Positions 1 to 5,877 of a stretch of 9,999 nt of DNA are shown piece after piece; the first letter of the stretch is position 1, and every line of letters starts with the position of its first letter. The notes below the pieces were generated by a model. It saw only the letters and a list, made by a program, of their open reading frames with translations, did no database searches and was not told the origin of the DNA. Made by a program: the position numbers and the translations under genes. Source of the DNA: Myxococcota bacterium (GTDB lineage: Bacteria > Myxococcota > UBA4151); assembly GCA_028823075.1 (NCBI GenBank), contig JAPKCE010000048.1:1-9999 (forward strand), given 5' to 3'.

Positions 1-323
1 TGCAACACCTGAAACCCGGATGCCGCCCGCAAACGTAAATGCACAGGGCTTGAATCGACCACCCGAAGCACCAGACGGGCGCAAAATAAGGCATCGCTAC
101 CAGGAATAGCGGCGCAATGGGTGAGCCCTTGATCTTTAGCGGTCAACGCCCCCGCTACCCGACCGTACGAGAAGGGGTAAAACCCTAGATTGGCCATAGC
201 TTGTCGTGCGCCACTTTGACCGGATTCAGCGTAAGCGCTTGCGCCGCGATGCGTGGCCAACTCGGCGGCATCGCCGACACCACCAAGGGCGAATAACAGA
301 CTGACAAACTGCGCTTGCAACAT
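1..323 (-). CDS. unidentified protein, N-terminal part (runs off left edge)
   Basis: A reading frame stays open from an ATG (complement of 321-323) to the left edge, giving 107 residues of an incomplete protein. An in-frame TGA lies just upstream (four codons before the ATG), so this ATG is the first possible one. No convincing ribosome binding site precedes it. Residues 5-17 are hydrophobic and are followed by Ala-Ala-Glu, which could be a short signal peptide, although the positive N-terminal charge usually expected is missing. The rest is rich in Ala, Gly, Leu and Arg, with two Cys around residues 70 and 80. I do not recognise the family. The frame is divergent from ald, with only 58 nt between start codons. 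Codon use resembles the neighbours and there is no competing ORF here, which is the main argument that it is a real gene. Confidence 0.5.
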   Translation of the reverse strand, partial: MLQAQFVSLLFALGGVGDAAELATHRGASAYAESGQSGARQAMANLGFYPFSYGRVAGALTAKDQGLTHCAAIPGSDALFCARLVLRVVDSSPVHLRLRAASGFQVL

Positions 324-381
324 GCAGACAGTTCAAGGCACTTGGCCTTAAAGCGCAAAAAAATTGCACCTTGGAGTTCAC
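324..381. promoter_or_regulatory. short divergent intergenic region with ald ribosome binding site
   Basis: These 58 nt separate the divergent left-edge gene from ald, so any promoters for both must overlap here or lie within the coding sequences. GGAG at 373-376, five nt before the ATG at 382, is a good ribosome binding site and decides the ald start. Two small inverted repeats are visible: AAGGC/GCCTT (335-339 and 345-349) and GCAA/TTGC around an A-run (355-358 and 364-367). Either could be an operator half-site pair or chance. I see no clear -35/-10 pair. Confidence 0.35.
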
Positions 382-1488
382 ATGATCATCGGAATCCCAA
401 AAGAGATTAAAACTCGTGAATACCGCGTTGGCCAAAGCCCAGCCGGTGTGGCTGCCTTGGTCAGCGCCGGACATTCGGTAAAAGTCGAAGTTGGTGCAGG
501 CGTCGGTGCGGGCTTTGAAGACCAAGAATACATCGACGCGGGGGCGCAGATCACAACCAAAGCTGATGATGCTTGGGACGCTGAGATGGTCATTAAAGTT
601 AAAGAACCCGTGCAACCCGAATGGCATCGGATGAAGCCCGGGCAACTTCTGTTTACCTATCTGCACTTGGCTGCTGAGACGCCCCTCACGCACGAACTGA
701 TGAACAAAGGTATTCAATCGGTGGCCTATGAGACGGTCGAGACGGCTGATCGCCGCCTGCCCTTGCTGCGCCCAATGTCGGAAGTGGCCGGGCGTTTGAG
801 CGCCCAAGCGGCCGCTCGCTGCCTGGAAAAAGAGCGCGGCGGCAAGGGCTTGCTCATGGGTGGAGTCCCCGGAACGAACCAGGCTAATGTCGTGGTTATC
901 GGTGGCGGCGTCGTTGGTTTGGCCGCGGCGCGTATCTGTATGGGTATGGGCGCTCGGGTTACCATCTTGGAGCGTAGCCCCGACCGCATGATCTACCTCG
1001 ATGATGTCTTTAACGGCCGTATTCAGACTCTGTATTCCAGCCCAATGGTTATCGATACTCAGATCGCTGATGCCGACGTGGTTATTGGTGCTGTGCTCGT
1101 TCCCGGCGCCAAGGCTCCGCATCTGGTGAGTAAAGACCAGGTCATCAACCGTATGACCGAAGGAAGCGTCATCGTCGACGTCGCAGTGGACCAAGGCGGC
1201 TGCATCGCCACTTGTCGGCCCACCACCCACGACGACCCCACCTTCATCGTCGGTGATGTGGTGCATTACTGCGTCGCTAACATGCCCGGCGCCGTGCCTC
1301 GAACCTCGACCGTCGCTCTTACCAACACCACACTGGAATACGCCCTGGCGTTGGCTGGTAAAGGTTTAGAGCAGGCCGCGCGCGAGAACATCGCTCTGGC
1401 GAAGGGCATTAATATTTACAACAGCAACTGTGTGTACAGGCCAGTGGCCGAGGCCTGCGGCGTTCCGTACGTCCCACTGGTCCTCTAA
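382..1488 (+). CDS. ald: alanine dehydrogenase
   Basis: This cytoplasmic NAD-dependent enzyme interconverts L-alanine and pyruvate plus ammonia. The product is 368 aa, close to the roughly 370 usual for the family, and the family-typical start MIIGIPKEIK follows an SD at 373-376. A TTG 18 nt upstream would add six residues and lacks that support. Visible family features are Lys74 in IKVKEP and His95 in FTYLHLAA, which match the substrate-binding Lys and catalytic His. The Rossmann loop GGGVVG (174-179) lies inside VVIGGGVVGL, and Asp270 is in VDVAVDQGGC, matching the catalytic Asp. YCVANMPGAVPRTST (296-310) and the C-terminal ALAKGIN segment also fit. It is the first gene of a tight plus-strand run; moaB starts 4 nt after its stop. 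Alanine catabolism or ammonium assimilation are both possible roles. Identity is secure from motifs. Confidence 0.97.
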   Translation: MIIGIPKEIKTREYRVGQSPAGVAALVSAGHSVKVEVGAGVGAGFEDQEYIDAGAQITTKADDAWDAEMVIKVKEPVQPEWHRMKPGQLLFTYLHLAAETPLTHELMNKGIQSVAYETVETADRRLPLLRPMSEVAGRLSAQAAARCLEKERGGKGLLMGGVPGTNQANVVVIGGGVVGLAAARICMGMGARVTILERSPDRMIYLDDVFNGRIQTLYSSPMVIDTQIADADVVIGAVLVPGAKAPHLVSKDQVINRMTEGSVIVDVAVDQGGCIATCRPTTHDDPTFIVGDVVHYCVANMPGAVPRTSTVALTNTTLEYALALAGKGLEQAARENIALAKGINIYNSNCVYRPVAEACGVPYVPLVL

Positions 1489-1492
1489 ACCG

Positions 1493-2008
1493 ATGGCCGA
1501 TGGCACGACCCCAGACCCTTTGCGCATCGCCCTGCTGACGCTCTCCGACAGCCGCGACGAATCCAGTGACCGCTCCGGTGCCTACTTACGCGAAGAGCTC
1601 GGTGCCGCCGGACATACGGTGGTTGACAAGGTCATCTGCGCCGACGAGATCTGGCCGCTGCGCCAACAACTCTGTGGCTTTGTTGCGCAAGGACTTGATG
1701 TGGTGATCAGCAGCGGGAGCACAGGGGTCACCGGGCGCGACATCGCCCCCGAAGCTTTTGAGCCGCTCTTTGATAAGAGCCTCCCCGGTTTTGGCGAACT
1801 GTTTCGCCAGCTCAGTTACGACGAGATCGGTGCCAGCGCTTTGCAAAGTCGCGCCACTGCGGGCCTTTGTGGGCGAACTCTTGTGTTCGTCTTGCCCGGC
1901 TCCACCGGTGCCTGTCGCCTGGCCTTGGAAAAGATCATCCTGCCACAGCTCGATGCTCGCACCAAACCTTGTAACTTTGCGGGGCTGCGCGGGCGCTTCG
2001 CCGAATGA
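1493..2008 (+). CDS. moaB: MoaB/MogA-family molybdenum cofactor protein
   Basis: The product is 171 aa, the normal size for the MoaB/MogA molybdopterin-binding fold, whose members act in late molybdopterin cofactor synthesis by adenylylating molybdopterin (MogA) or in a related role (MoaB). Residues 71-82 carry the binding loop, followed by the stretch PGFGELFRQLSYDEIG (98-113), LQSRATAG (117-124), PGSTGACR (135-142) and a C-terminal LDARTKPCNF. This ending and the PGST loop resemble MoaB more than MogA as I know those proteins. The usual GGTG loop reads GSTG here (75-78), a Gly-to-Ser change. The ATG at 1493 is preferred over an in-frame GTG at 1430, which lies inside ald and lacks an SD. 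No SD precedes 1493 either, so translation is probably coupled to the ald stop 4 nt upstream. The stop overlaps the next start as ATGA. No other moa genes are in the window. Confidence 0.9.
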   Translation: MADGTTPDPLRIALLTLSDSRDESSDRSGAYLREELGAAGHTVVDKVICADEIWPLRQQLCGFVAQGLDVVISSGSTGVTGRDIAPEAFEPLFDKSLPGFGELFRQLSYDEIGASALQSRATAGLCGRTLVFVLPGSTGACRLALEKIILPQLDARTKPCNFAGLRGRFAE

Positions 2009-3090
2009 GCCAAACCAAGCCGATCGTTGTCATCGGCGCCGGTCTAGCCGGCCTGGCTTGCCTTAGCGAGTTGAGCCGAGCCGGGCTTGGCCCACTTCTT
2101 CTGGTCGAGCGTCATGCTAGTTTTGGAACCCAGGCAAGCGCACAGAATGCAGGCCTAATCCGCAGTCACGCCTCCAATCCCCACACCGCCGCGCTGGCGC
2201 GACGCGGCGCTCGTTGGTGGGCGCAACATCGTGCCGACCTGTTTCGCGGCCAGGGTTCGGTTCTTGTCGGCGGTGATTCCTCGGAATTGATGGCAGGCTT
2301 TCGCCGCGACGAGCACCGCTGGCTTCATAAGGATCAACTGTTTGAACGTGTAGGCCATCGACCAAGCGGCGCGTTTAGAAGCTTTTTTAATCCTCTAGAT
2401 GGCATCGCCGACCCCCAAGCGGCGATGCAGATAGAGCTGCAAAACTGCCAAGCTGCCGGCGCCGAAATCTTTTTGGATTGCGAAGCTAGCCTGATCGATG
2501 GCGAGCTCTTTCTCAACGGTAAAGCTCAGGATTTTTCCGCCGTGGTGCTCGCTGCCGGCGCCTGGTCGAGCCAACTGCTTGATCTCCCCCTCCAAGCTTT
2601 CTCTCGACACCTATTTCGCTGCCTCGGCGGCCCCTTAAAACCCTCCTCGCCATGGGTTTGGGACCTTGACGAAGAGTTCTATTTTCGCAGCGATGGTGAT
2701 TCGTTGTTGTTGAGCGCCTGTGATGAACGCGTCGTCGCCGAGCCGGACCCCAAACATTGGCCGCGCAGTAACCCCGACGAGTGGGGCAACTTGCGCTCTA
2801 AGGTCGCTCGACGCTGGCCGAGTTTGGGCGAGCTTGAGCTGGTCAAGGCCTCGGCGGGCTTGCGCTGCCTGAGCCCGGACGACGGCTTTATACTCGGTCA
2901 AGACCCAAGAAACACAGGCATTTACTGGTGTACTGGGCTTGGCGGACACGGTGTAACTTGCGCGCAACCTGCGGCGCGCTTGGCGATGGCTACGTTAACT
3001 GGTGCCTCGCTCGATGATGAAGAACAACGACTTGCTAAAGCACATGCTGCGCAACGCTTCGCAACCCTCACGGAGACCTGGAATGGCTGA
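2005..3090 (+). CDS. FAD-dependent oxidoreductase, DAO (D-amino acid oxidase/glycine oxidase) family
   Basis: The product is 361 aa and has the two-part DAO signature. The N-terminal FAD-binding loop GAGLAG (11-16) lies in VVIGAGLAGLACL, followed by an acidic residue in LLVERH that would contact the adenosine ribose. At the C-terminus, GLGGHG (311-316) lies in the stretch YWCTGLGGHGVT, typical of this family. Between them, VVLAAGAWS is the usual second FAD contact and a 'DGIADP' segment precedes the substrate domain. Members oxidise amines or amino acids (D-amino acids, glycine, sarcosine and similar). The substrate cannot be read from sequence. Being in one run with alanine dehydrogenase makes an amino-acid substrate attractive, but that is inference. 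The start overlaps the moaB stop by 4 nt and the end overlaps rdgB by 8 nt, so translational coupling is likely. No transmembrane segment is evident. Confidence 0.88.
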   Translation: MSQTKPIVVIGAGLAGLACLSELSRAGLGPLLLVERHASFGTQASAQNAGLIRSHASNPHTAALARRGARWWAQHRADLFRGQGSVLVGGDSSELMAGFRRDEHRWLHKDQLFERVGHRPSGAFRSFFNPLDGIADPQAAMQIELQNCQAAGAEIFLDCEASLIDGELFLNGKAQDFSAVVLAAGAWSSQLLDLPLQAFSRHLFRCLGGPLKPSSPWVWDLDEEFYFRSDGDSLLLSACDERVVAEPDPKHWPRSNPDEWGNLRSKVARRWPSLGELELVKASAGLRCLSPDDGFILGQDPRNTGIYWCTGLGGHGVTCAQPAARLAMATLTGASLDDEEQRLAKAHAAQRFATLTETWNG

Positions 3091-3718
3091 CAAACCCCGC
3101 CTAGTGATCGCCACTGGCAACCTCCATAAAATAGATGAGATGAGACACCAACTGAGCGCATGGTTCGAGGTCTTCGGGCTGCCCAAAGACTACTCCTCGC
3201 CGATCGAAAATGGCGACAGCTTTGCGGCGAACGCACGCATCAAATCGGAAACGGCGGCGCAGCGGCTCGATGCGCTCTGCTTGGCCGATGACTCGGGTCT
3301 TTGCGTTGATCATCTTGGCGGTGCGCCGGGGATTTTTTCATCGCGCTATTGTGGCGTCGAGGGCGATGATGAGGCCAACAACGATAAGCTATTAAAAGTC
3401 CTCGCCGAAGTGGCGCCGAACAGCCGCGGGGCTCGTTTCGTTTGCGCTCTGTCCCTCGCAGGACCAGGCGGTGAGATCGCAGCCTTTGAGGGGTGTTTCG
3501 AAGGCTCCATTGGGTTTGAGCGGCGCGGCCCAAACGGCTTCGGCTACGACCCCATTTTCATGCTGCCCGAAGGTTTAAGCTCGGCGGAATTGCAACCCAG
3601 CGACAAACAGCGACGCTCGCATCGCGGAGTTGCCCTTGCGCACCTGGCTCGGAGTTTGGCGCAAGGCGACCTCTACGCACGTTGCCACGAAAGTCGGAAC
3701 GAGGTGGGCTCCGCCTAA
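3083..3718 (+). CDS. rdgB: XTP/dITP pyrophosphatase (RdgB/HAM1 family)
   Basis: This enzyme hydrolyses non-canonical purine nucleoside triphosphates such as dITP, XTP and ITP to the monophosphate and pyrophosphate, keeping deaminated bases out of DNA and RNA. The 211-aa product is slightly longer than the usual 195-200 because of a C-terminal tail after about residue 195. All family blocks are visible: TGNLHKIDE (11-19), ENGDSFAANARIK (42-54), LADDSGL (67-73) with the catalytic Asp, PGIFSSRYCG (82-91), GPNGFGYDPIF (149-159) and SHRGVAL (179-185). The start at 3083 follows GGAGA at 3072-3076. The ORF stays open upstream to 3002 but that part overlaps the oxidoreductase and has no family similarity. 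It overlaps the preceding gene by 8 nt and is the last protein gene before the tRNA pair. Confidence 0.96.
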   Translation: MADKPRLVIATGNLHKIDEMRHQLSAWFEVFGLPKDYSSPIENGDSFAANARIKSETAAQRLDALCLADDSGLCVDHLGGAPGIFSSRYCGVEGDDEANNDKLLKVLAEVAPNSRGARFVCALSLAGPGGEIAAFEGCFEGSIGFERRGPNGFGYDPIFMLPEGLSSAELQPSDKQRRSHRGVALAHLARSLAQGDLYARCHESRNEVGSA

Positions 3719-3838
3719 GCAAACGGTCTGCTCATCAGCGGTCCTCCTTATGCTCACCGCCTACAATAACCTGGCCCTGACCTTTTACCCGTAGCCAAGC
3801 GCGCAAAACTTCTTTATCGGCTCTGCGTCCGCTCTCGT
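3719..3838 (+). other. gap between rdgB and the tRNA genes
   Basis: These 120 nt hold no gene that I can see. A promoter for the tRNAs should lie here unless they are read through from rdgB. TACAAT at 3762-3767 resembles a -10 box but has no good -35 at the right distance. The GC-rich stretch just before 3839 would suit a growth-rate-controlled stable-RNA promoter, but this is only suggestive. No hairpin with a T-run follows rdgB, so read-through from the upstream genes into the tRNAs is possible. Confidence 0.3.
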
Positions 3839-3916
3839 CGGGGCGTAGCGCAGTCTGGTTAGCGCGCCTGCTTTGGGAGCAGGGGGCCGCAGGTTCGAAT
3901 CCTGCCGCCCCGACCA
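3839..3916 (+). tRNA. tRNA-Pro(TGG)
   Basis: A full cloverleaf can be folded. The acceptor stem CGGGGCG (3839-3845) pairs with CGCCCCG (3906-3912), followed by discriminator A and an encoded CCA (3914-3916). A D-arm with GCGC/GCGC is present. The anticodon stem CCTGC/GCAGG (3867-3871, 3879-3883) closes the loop TTTGGGA with anticodon TGG at 3874-3876, reading proline codons. The T-stem GCAGG/CCTGC closes the loop TTCGAAT. The variable loop is five nt. All stems are fully paired. Confidence 0.98.
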
Positions 3917-3930
3917 GCGGGCACCCTTAT

Positions 3931-4007
3931 GCGCCAATAGCTCAGTTGGATAGAGCAACGGCCTTCTAAGCCGTAGGTCCGAGGTTCGAATCCTCGTTGG
4001 CGCACCA
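3931..4007 (+). tRNA. tRNA-Arg(TCT)
   Basis: The acceptor stem GCGCCAA (3931-3937) pairs with TTGGCGC (3997-4003), followed by discriminator A and an encoded CCA (4005-4007). The anticodon stem ACGGC/GCCGT (3958-3962, 3970-3974) closes the loop CTTCTAA with anticodon TCT at 3965-3967, reading AGA/AGG arginine codons. The T-arm has the TTCGAAT loop. It lies 14 nt after tRNA-Pro, so the two are almost certainly processed from one transcript, which probably also carries queF 18 nt further on. Confidence 0.98.
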
Positions 4008-4025
4008 CAACGAAGGAAAGCCTAT

Positions 4026-4436
4026 ATGAGCACCAAACCTAGCGCCGAATTGCCGACTTTTGACAACCCGAACCCCGAGCGGGACTACGAGATCGAGATC
4101 ATCAATCCCGAGTTTACTTGTCTTTGTCCGGTCACCGGCCAACCGGACTTTGCGATCATGCGCATCCGCTACATCGCCGACCAAAGTTGCTTAGAGTTGA
4201 AAGGCCTAAAACTCTATTTCTGGAGTTTTCGGGACCAGGGCTGCTTTCATGAAGCGGTCACCAACACGGTTCTTGATCAATTGGTGGCAGCCGTCTCGCC
4301 GCGCGCCATGGAGATCGAAGCGGTGTTCAACATTCGCGGTGGAATCAGCACGCGGGTTATCGTGCGCCACGGCGCCAGCGACAAGCTCGGCCGGGTTGCA
4401 GGCCTAAAGAGCCTCAACCCTGCGGTCTTCGCCTAA
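4026..4436 (+). CDS. queF: NADPH-dependent preQ0 reductase QueF, short type
   Basis: QueF reduces the nitrile of 7-cyano-7-deazaguanine (preQ0) to the aminomethyl group of preQ1 in queuosine synthesis. This is the short, single-domain form (136 aa, YkvM-like), not the roughly 280-aa two-domain form of enterobacteria. The catalytic residues are all visible: Cys34 in CLCPVTGQPDF forms the thioimide, Asp41 follows seven residues later, and His75-Glu76 lie in CFHEAV. The hallmark NADPH-side stretch is LELKGLKLYFWSFRDQG (56-72), and FNIRGGI (101-107) is close to the family's FNPRGGI. The start ATG follows an AAGGA-type SD at 4013-4017. It sits directly downstream of two tRNA genes, neither of which is a queuosine substrate (those read NAU/NAC codons). 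Its stop overlaps the convergent CorC-family stop at 4433-4436, leaving no room for a separate terminator. Confidence 0.97.
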   Translation: MSTKPSAELPTFDNPNPERDYEIEIINPEFTCLCPVTGQPDFAIMRIRYIADQSCLELKGLKLYFWSFRDQGCFHEAVTNTVLDQLVAAVSPRAMEIEAVFNIRGGISTRVIVRHGASDKLGRVAGLKSLNPAVFA

Positions 4437-5692
4437 TCAGCGAGCGCCTGCAGTTCTGCGGTGGGTTCCTTGGGTACTGGTCGGTGGCAGACGGTGACCC
4501 AGGCGGCCCGTTGGCGGTCGATTTCGATCACCGTAAAGGCGTAATCGGCAACCTGCACCTCGTCGCCTAGACCCGGGAGCCGGCCAAGCTCGCTGGTGAC
4601 TAAACCTGAGACCGTGTCGTACTCATCACTTTCGGAAAATTCGTAACCAAGATGATCACCGAGATCGCCGACGTTGCAGCCGCCGTCGACTCTCCACATA
4701 GCGTTTTCAAGGTTTTGGATCTCATCTTCTTCGTCTTCGTCGCGAATATCACCGACGATCACTTCGATAACATCCTCGATAGCAATGCAACCCGAGGTGC
4801 CCCCGTGCTCGTCGACGACGACGGCGAACGGGATGCGGTTTTTCTGAAAATGAGTCAGCACATCGTTGGTGCGCTGCAGTTCTGAGACAAACACAGGCGG
4901 ACGCATGACCTGCTCCGCTGTCTGTAAACTGGGGTCGCGAAAAAGGTCACGAATATGCACGATGCCAACAATATCATCGATATTGTCTCCCTCGACGGGA
5001 AAGCGGCTGTGACCATGCTCGCCAAAGAGCATGAGTAAACCGTCACGACCGGTGTCTCTTTCAACGGTGATCAACTCGGTTCGCGGCACCATGGCCTCGC
5101 GCGCCGAAGTGTCGTCGAGTTCGAGAACCTGGGTGAGCAAACGATGCGCATGAGCGCCGATCCCACCGTCTTTGGTGCTCTGGTCAATGTACTGCTCAAG
5201 CTCGCTCTCCGAGATGGCCCGCGCTGCGTTCATCGAGCCGCCAGCAAGCTCAACCGCTTTATTGGTGAGAATACCGAGCACAAAGGAGATGGGCCAAAAC
5301 AAGATGATCCAAGGCCTCAACAAAAACATCATCGGCGGCGACAAAAGGTCGGCGTGAACGGATGCATAGTTCTTGGGGATAACCTCGCCAAAAATCAGGA
5401 TGAGGATGGTCATGACGGCCACAGCCACACCCAGGCCGATGTCCTCGAAATGTCTCCCGGCGATGGAACCGGCGAGCGCCGAAGCCAGGATGTTGGCGAT
5501 GTTGTTGCCAATCAAAATGGTGTTGCGCACAAAGTGAGGGCGCTCGAGCCAGAGGGTCAAACGCTCATTGCCTTCTTCGATTAAGTGGCGGGTTCGGGCT
5601 TCGTTTAACGACTGCAAAGCCGATTCAGAACCGGAGAAAAAGCCGCTTAAAATAAAGCAAACAACAAAGGTAATCAGTTCGCCGGCGCTCAT
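4433..5692 (-). CDS. HlyC/CorC-family membrane protein (CNNM, two CBS, CorC_HlyC domains)
   Basis: The product is 419 aa with the full architecture of this family. An N-terminal CNNM/DUF21 membrane domain has hydrophobic segments near residues 5-20, 57-79, 86-106 and 121-143, including SGFFSGSESAL (16-26) and FGEVIPKNYA (101-110). A CBS pair follows at about 195-315, with AMVPRT (200-205), HSRFPV (228-233) and VVDEHGGTSG (292-301) running into IAIEDVIEVIVGDI. The C-terminal CorC_HlyC domain is at about 330-405. Members are implicated in Mg2+/Co2+ efflux or divalent-cation homeostasis, and the CBS pair is expected to sense a nucleotide. The exact ion is not readable. An acidic patch (316-325, DIRDEDEEDE) follows the CBS pair. 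The ATG is the first family-consistent start, although the SD is weak. It lies 185 nt from the upstream gene, so it may have its own promoter. Confidence 0.92.
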   Translation of the reverse strand: MSAGELITFVVCFILSGFFSGSESALQSLNEARTRHLIEEGNERLTLWLERPHFVRNTILIGNNIANILASALAGSIAGRHFEDIGLGVAVAVMTILILIFGEVIPKNYASVHADLLSPPMMFLLRPWIILFWPISFVLGILTNKAVELAGGSMNAARAISESELEQYIDQSTKDGGIGAHAHRLLTQVLELDDTSAREAMVPRTELITVERDTGRDGLLMLFGEHGHSRFPVEGDNIDDIVGIVHIRDLFRDPSLQTAEQVMRPPVFVSELQRTNDVLTHFQKNRIPFAVVVDEHGGTSGCIAIEDVIEVIVGDIRDEDEEDEIQNLENAMWRVDGGCNVGDLGDHLGYEFSESDEYDTVSGLVTSELGRLPGLGDEVQVADYAFTVIEIDRQRAAWVTVCHRPVPKEPTAELQALAD

Positions 5693-5877
5693 GAAGAAAG
5701 CTCGCTGCGAAGCCGATGCGGCTCAAAGGCCGCTCCGAGAGGCGGAGGGTGGCCGGTCAACTCGGGTTGGCCTCCCTTTCATCCTAAGAGTTTCGGTGCA
5801 GAACCAGCTTAGGGCATGCTACCCCTAGGCCGCAAGCTTTTGAATTCAAAACGACGCGACTCGCAAAGCCAGCCCTC
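5693..5877 (-). promoter_or_regulatory. intergenic region with perfect 14-bp palindrome and a hairpin
   Basis: This 185-nt gap lies between the epimerase-like gene and the CorC-family gene, both on the minus strand. It should hold the end of the five-gene envelope operon and the promoter of the CorC-family gene. A perfect 14-bp palindrome, TTTTGAATTCAAAA, is at 5838-5851; it has no loop, so an operator-like protein site is more natural than a terminator. A second inverted repeat, CTTAGGG/CCCTAGG (5808-5814, 5823-5829, one G-T pair, 8-nt loop), could fold in RNA but has no T-run after it. TTGACC at 5755-5760 (minus strand) resembles a -35 box, but no matching -10 follows. No gene longer than about 25 codons is credible here. 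Confidence 0.35.

Noticed and set aside
226..1266. 346-codon open frame on the minus strand antisense to ald
   Set aside because: It lies almost wholly over the unmistakable ald gene, shows no family motif, and is the sort of long antisense frame produced by GC-biased codon use.
1430..1492. Upstream GTG start for the MoaB protein
   Set aside because: It lies inside ald, has no SD, and adds residues unlike any MoaB N-terminus.
3701..3732. Terminator after rdgB
   Set aside because: Small inverted repeats (GGTGG/CCGCC, AGCA/TGCT) exist but are short and no T-run follows.
3762..3767. TACAAT as the -10 box of a tRNA promoter
   Set aside because: No acceptable -35 element occurs 16-18 nt upstream, so it is mentioned only as a weak possibility.
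4008..4025. preQ1 riboswitch before queF
   Set aside because: Only 18 nt separate tRNA-Arg from the queF start, which leaves no room for an aptamer.
3966..4184. Minus-strand frame of 72 codons ending in ANEDSNLGPTA
   Set aside because: The recognisable ending is just the antisense reading of tRNA-Arg, a well-known source of false protein annotations; the rest is antisense to queF.
4855..5584. Several open frames of 60-146 codons on the opposite strand or other frames of the CorC-family gene
   Set aside because: All are shadows of a gene with complete domain structure and show no motifs of their own.
5689..5760. 23-codon frame with a TTG start overlapping the CorC-family start as ATGA
   Set aside because: It is too short to distinguish from chance. 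The purine-rich stretch upstream is 12 nt away and the peptide has no recognisable features.
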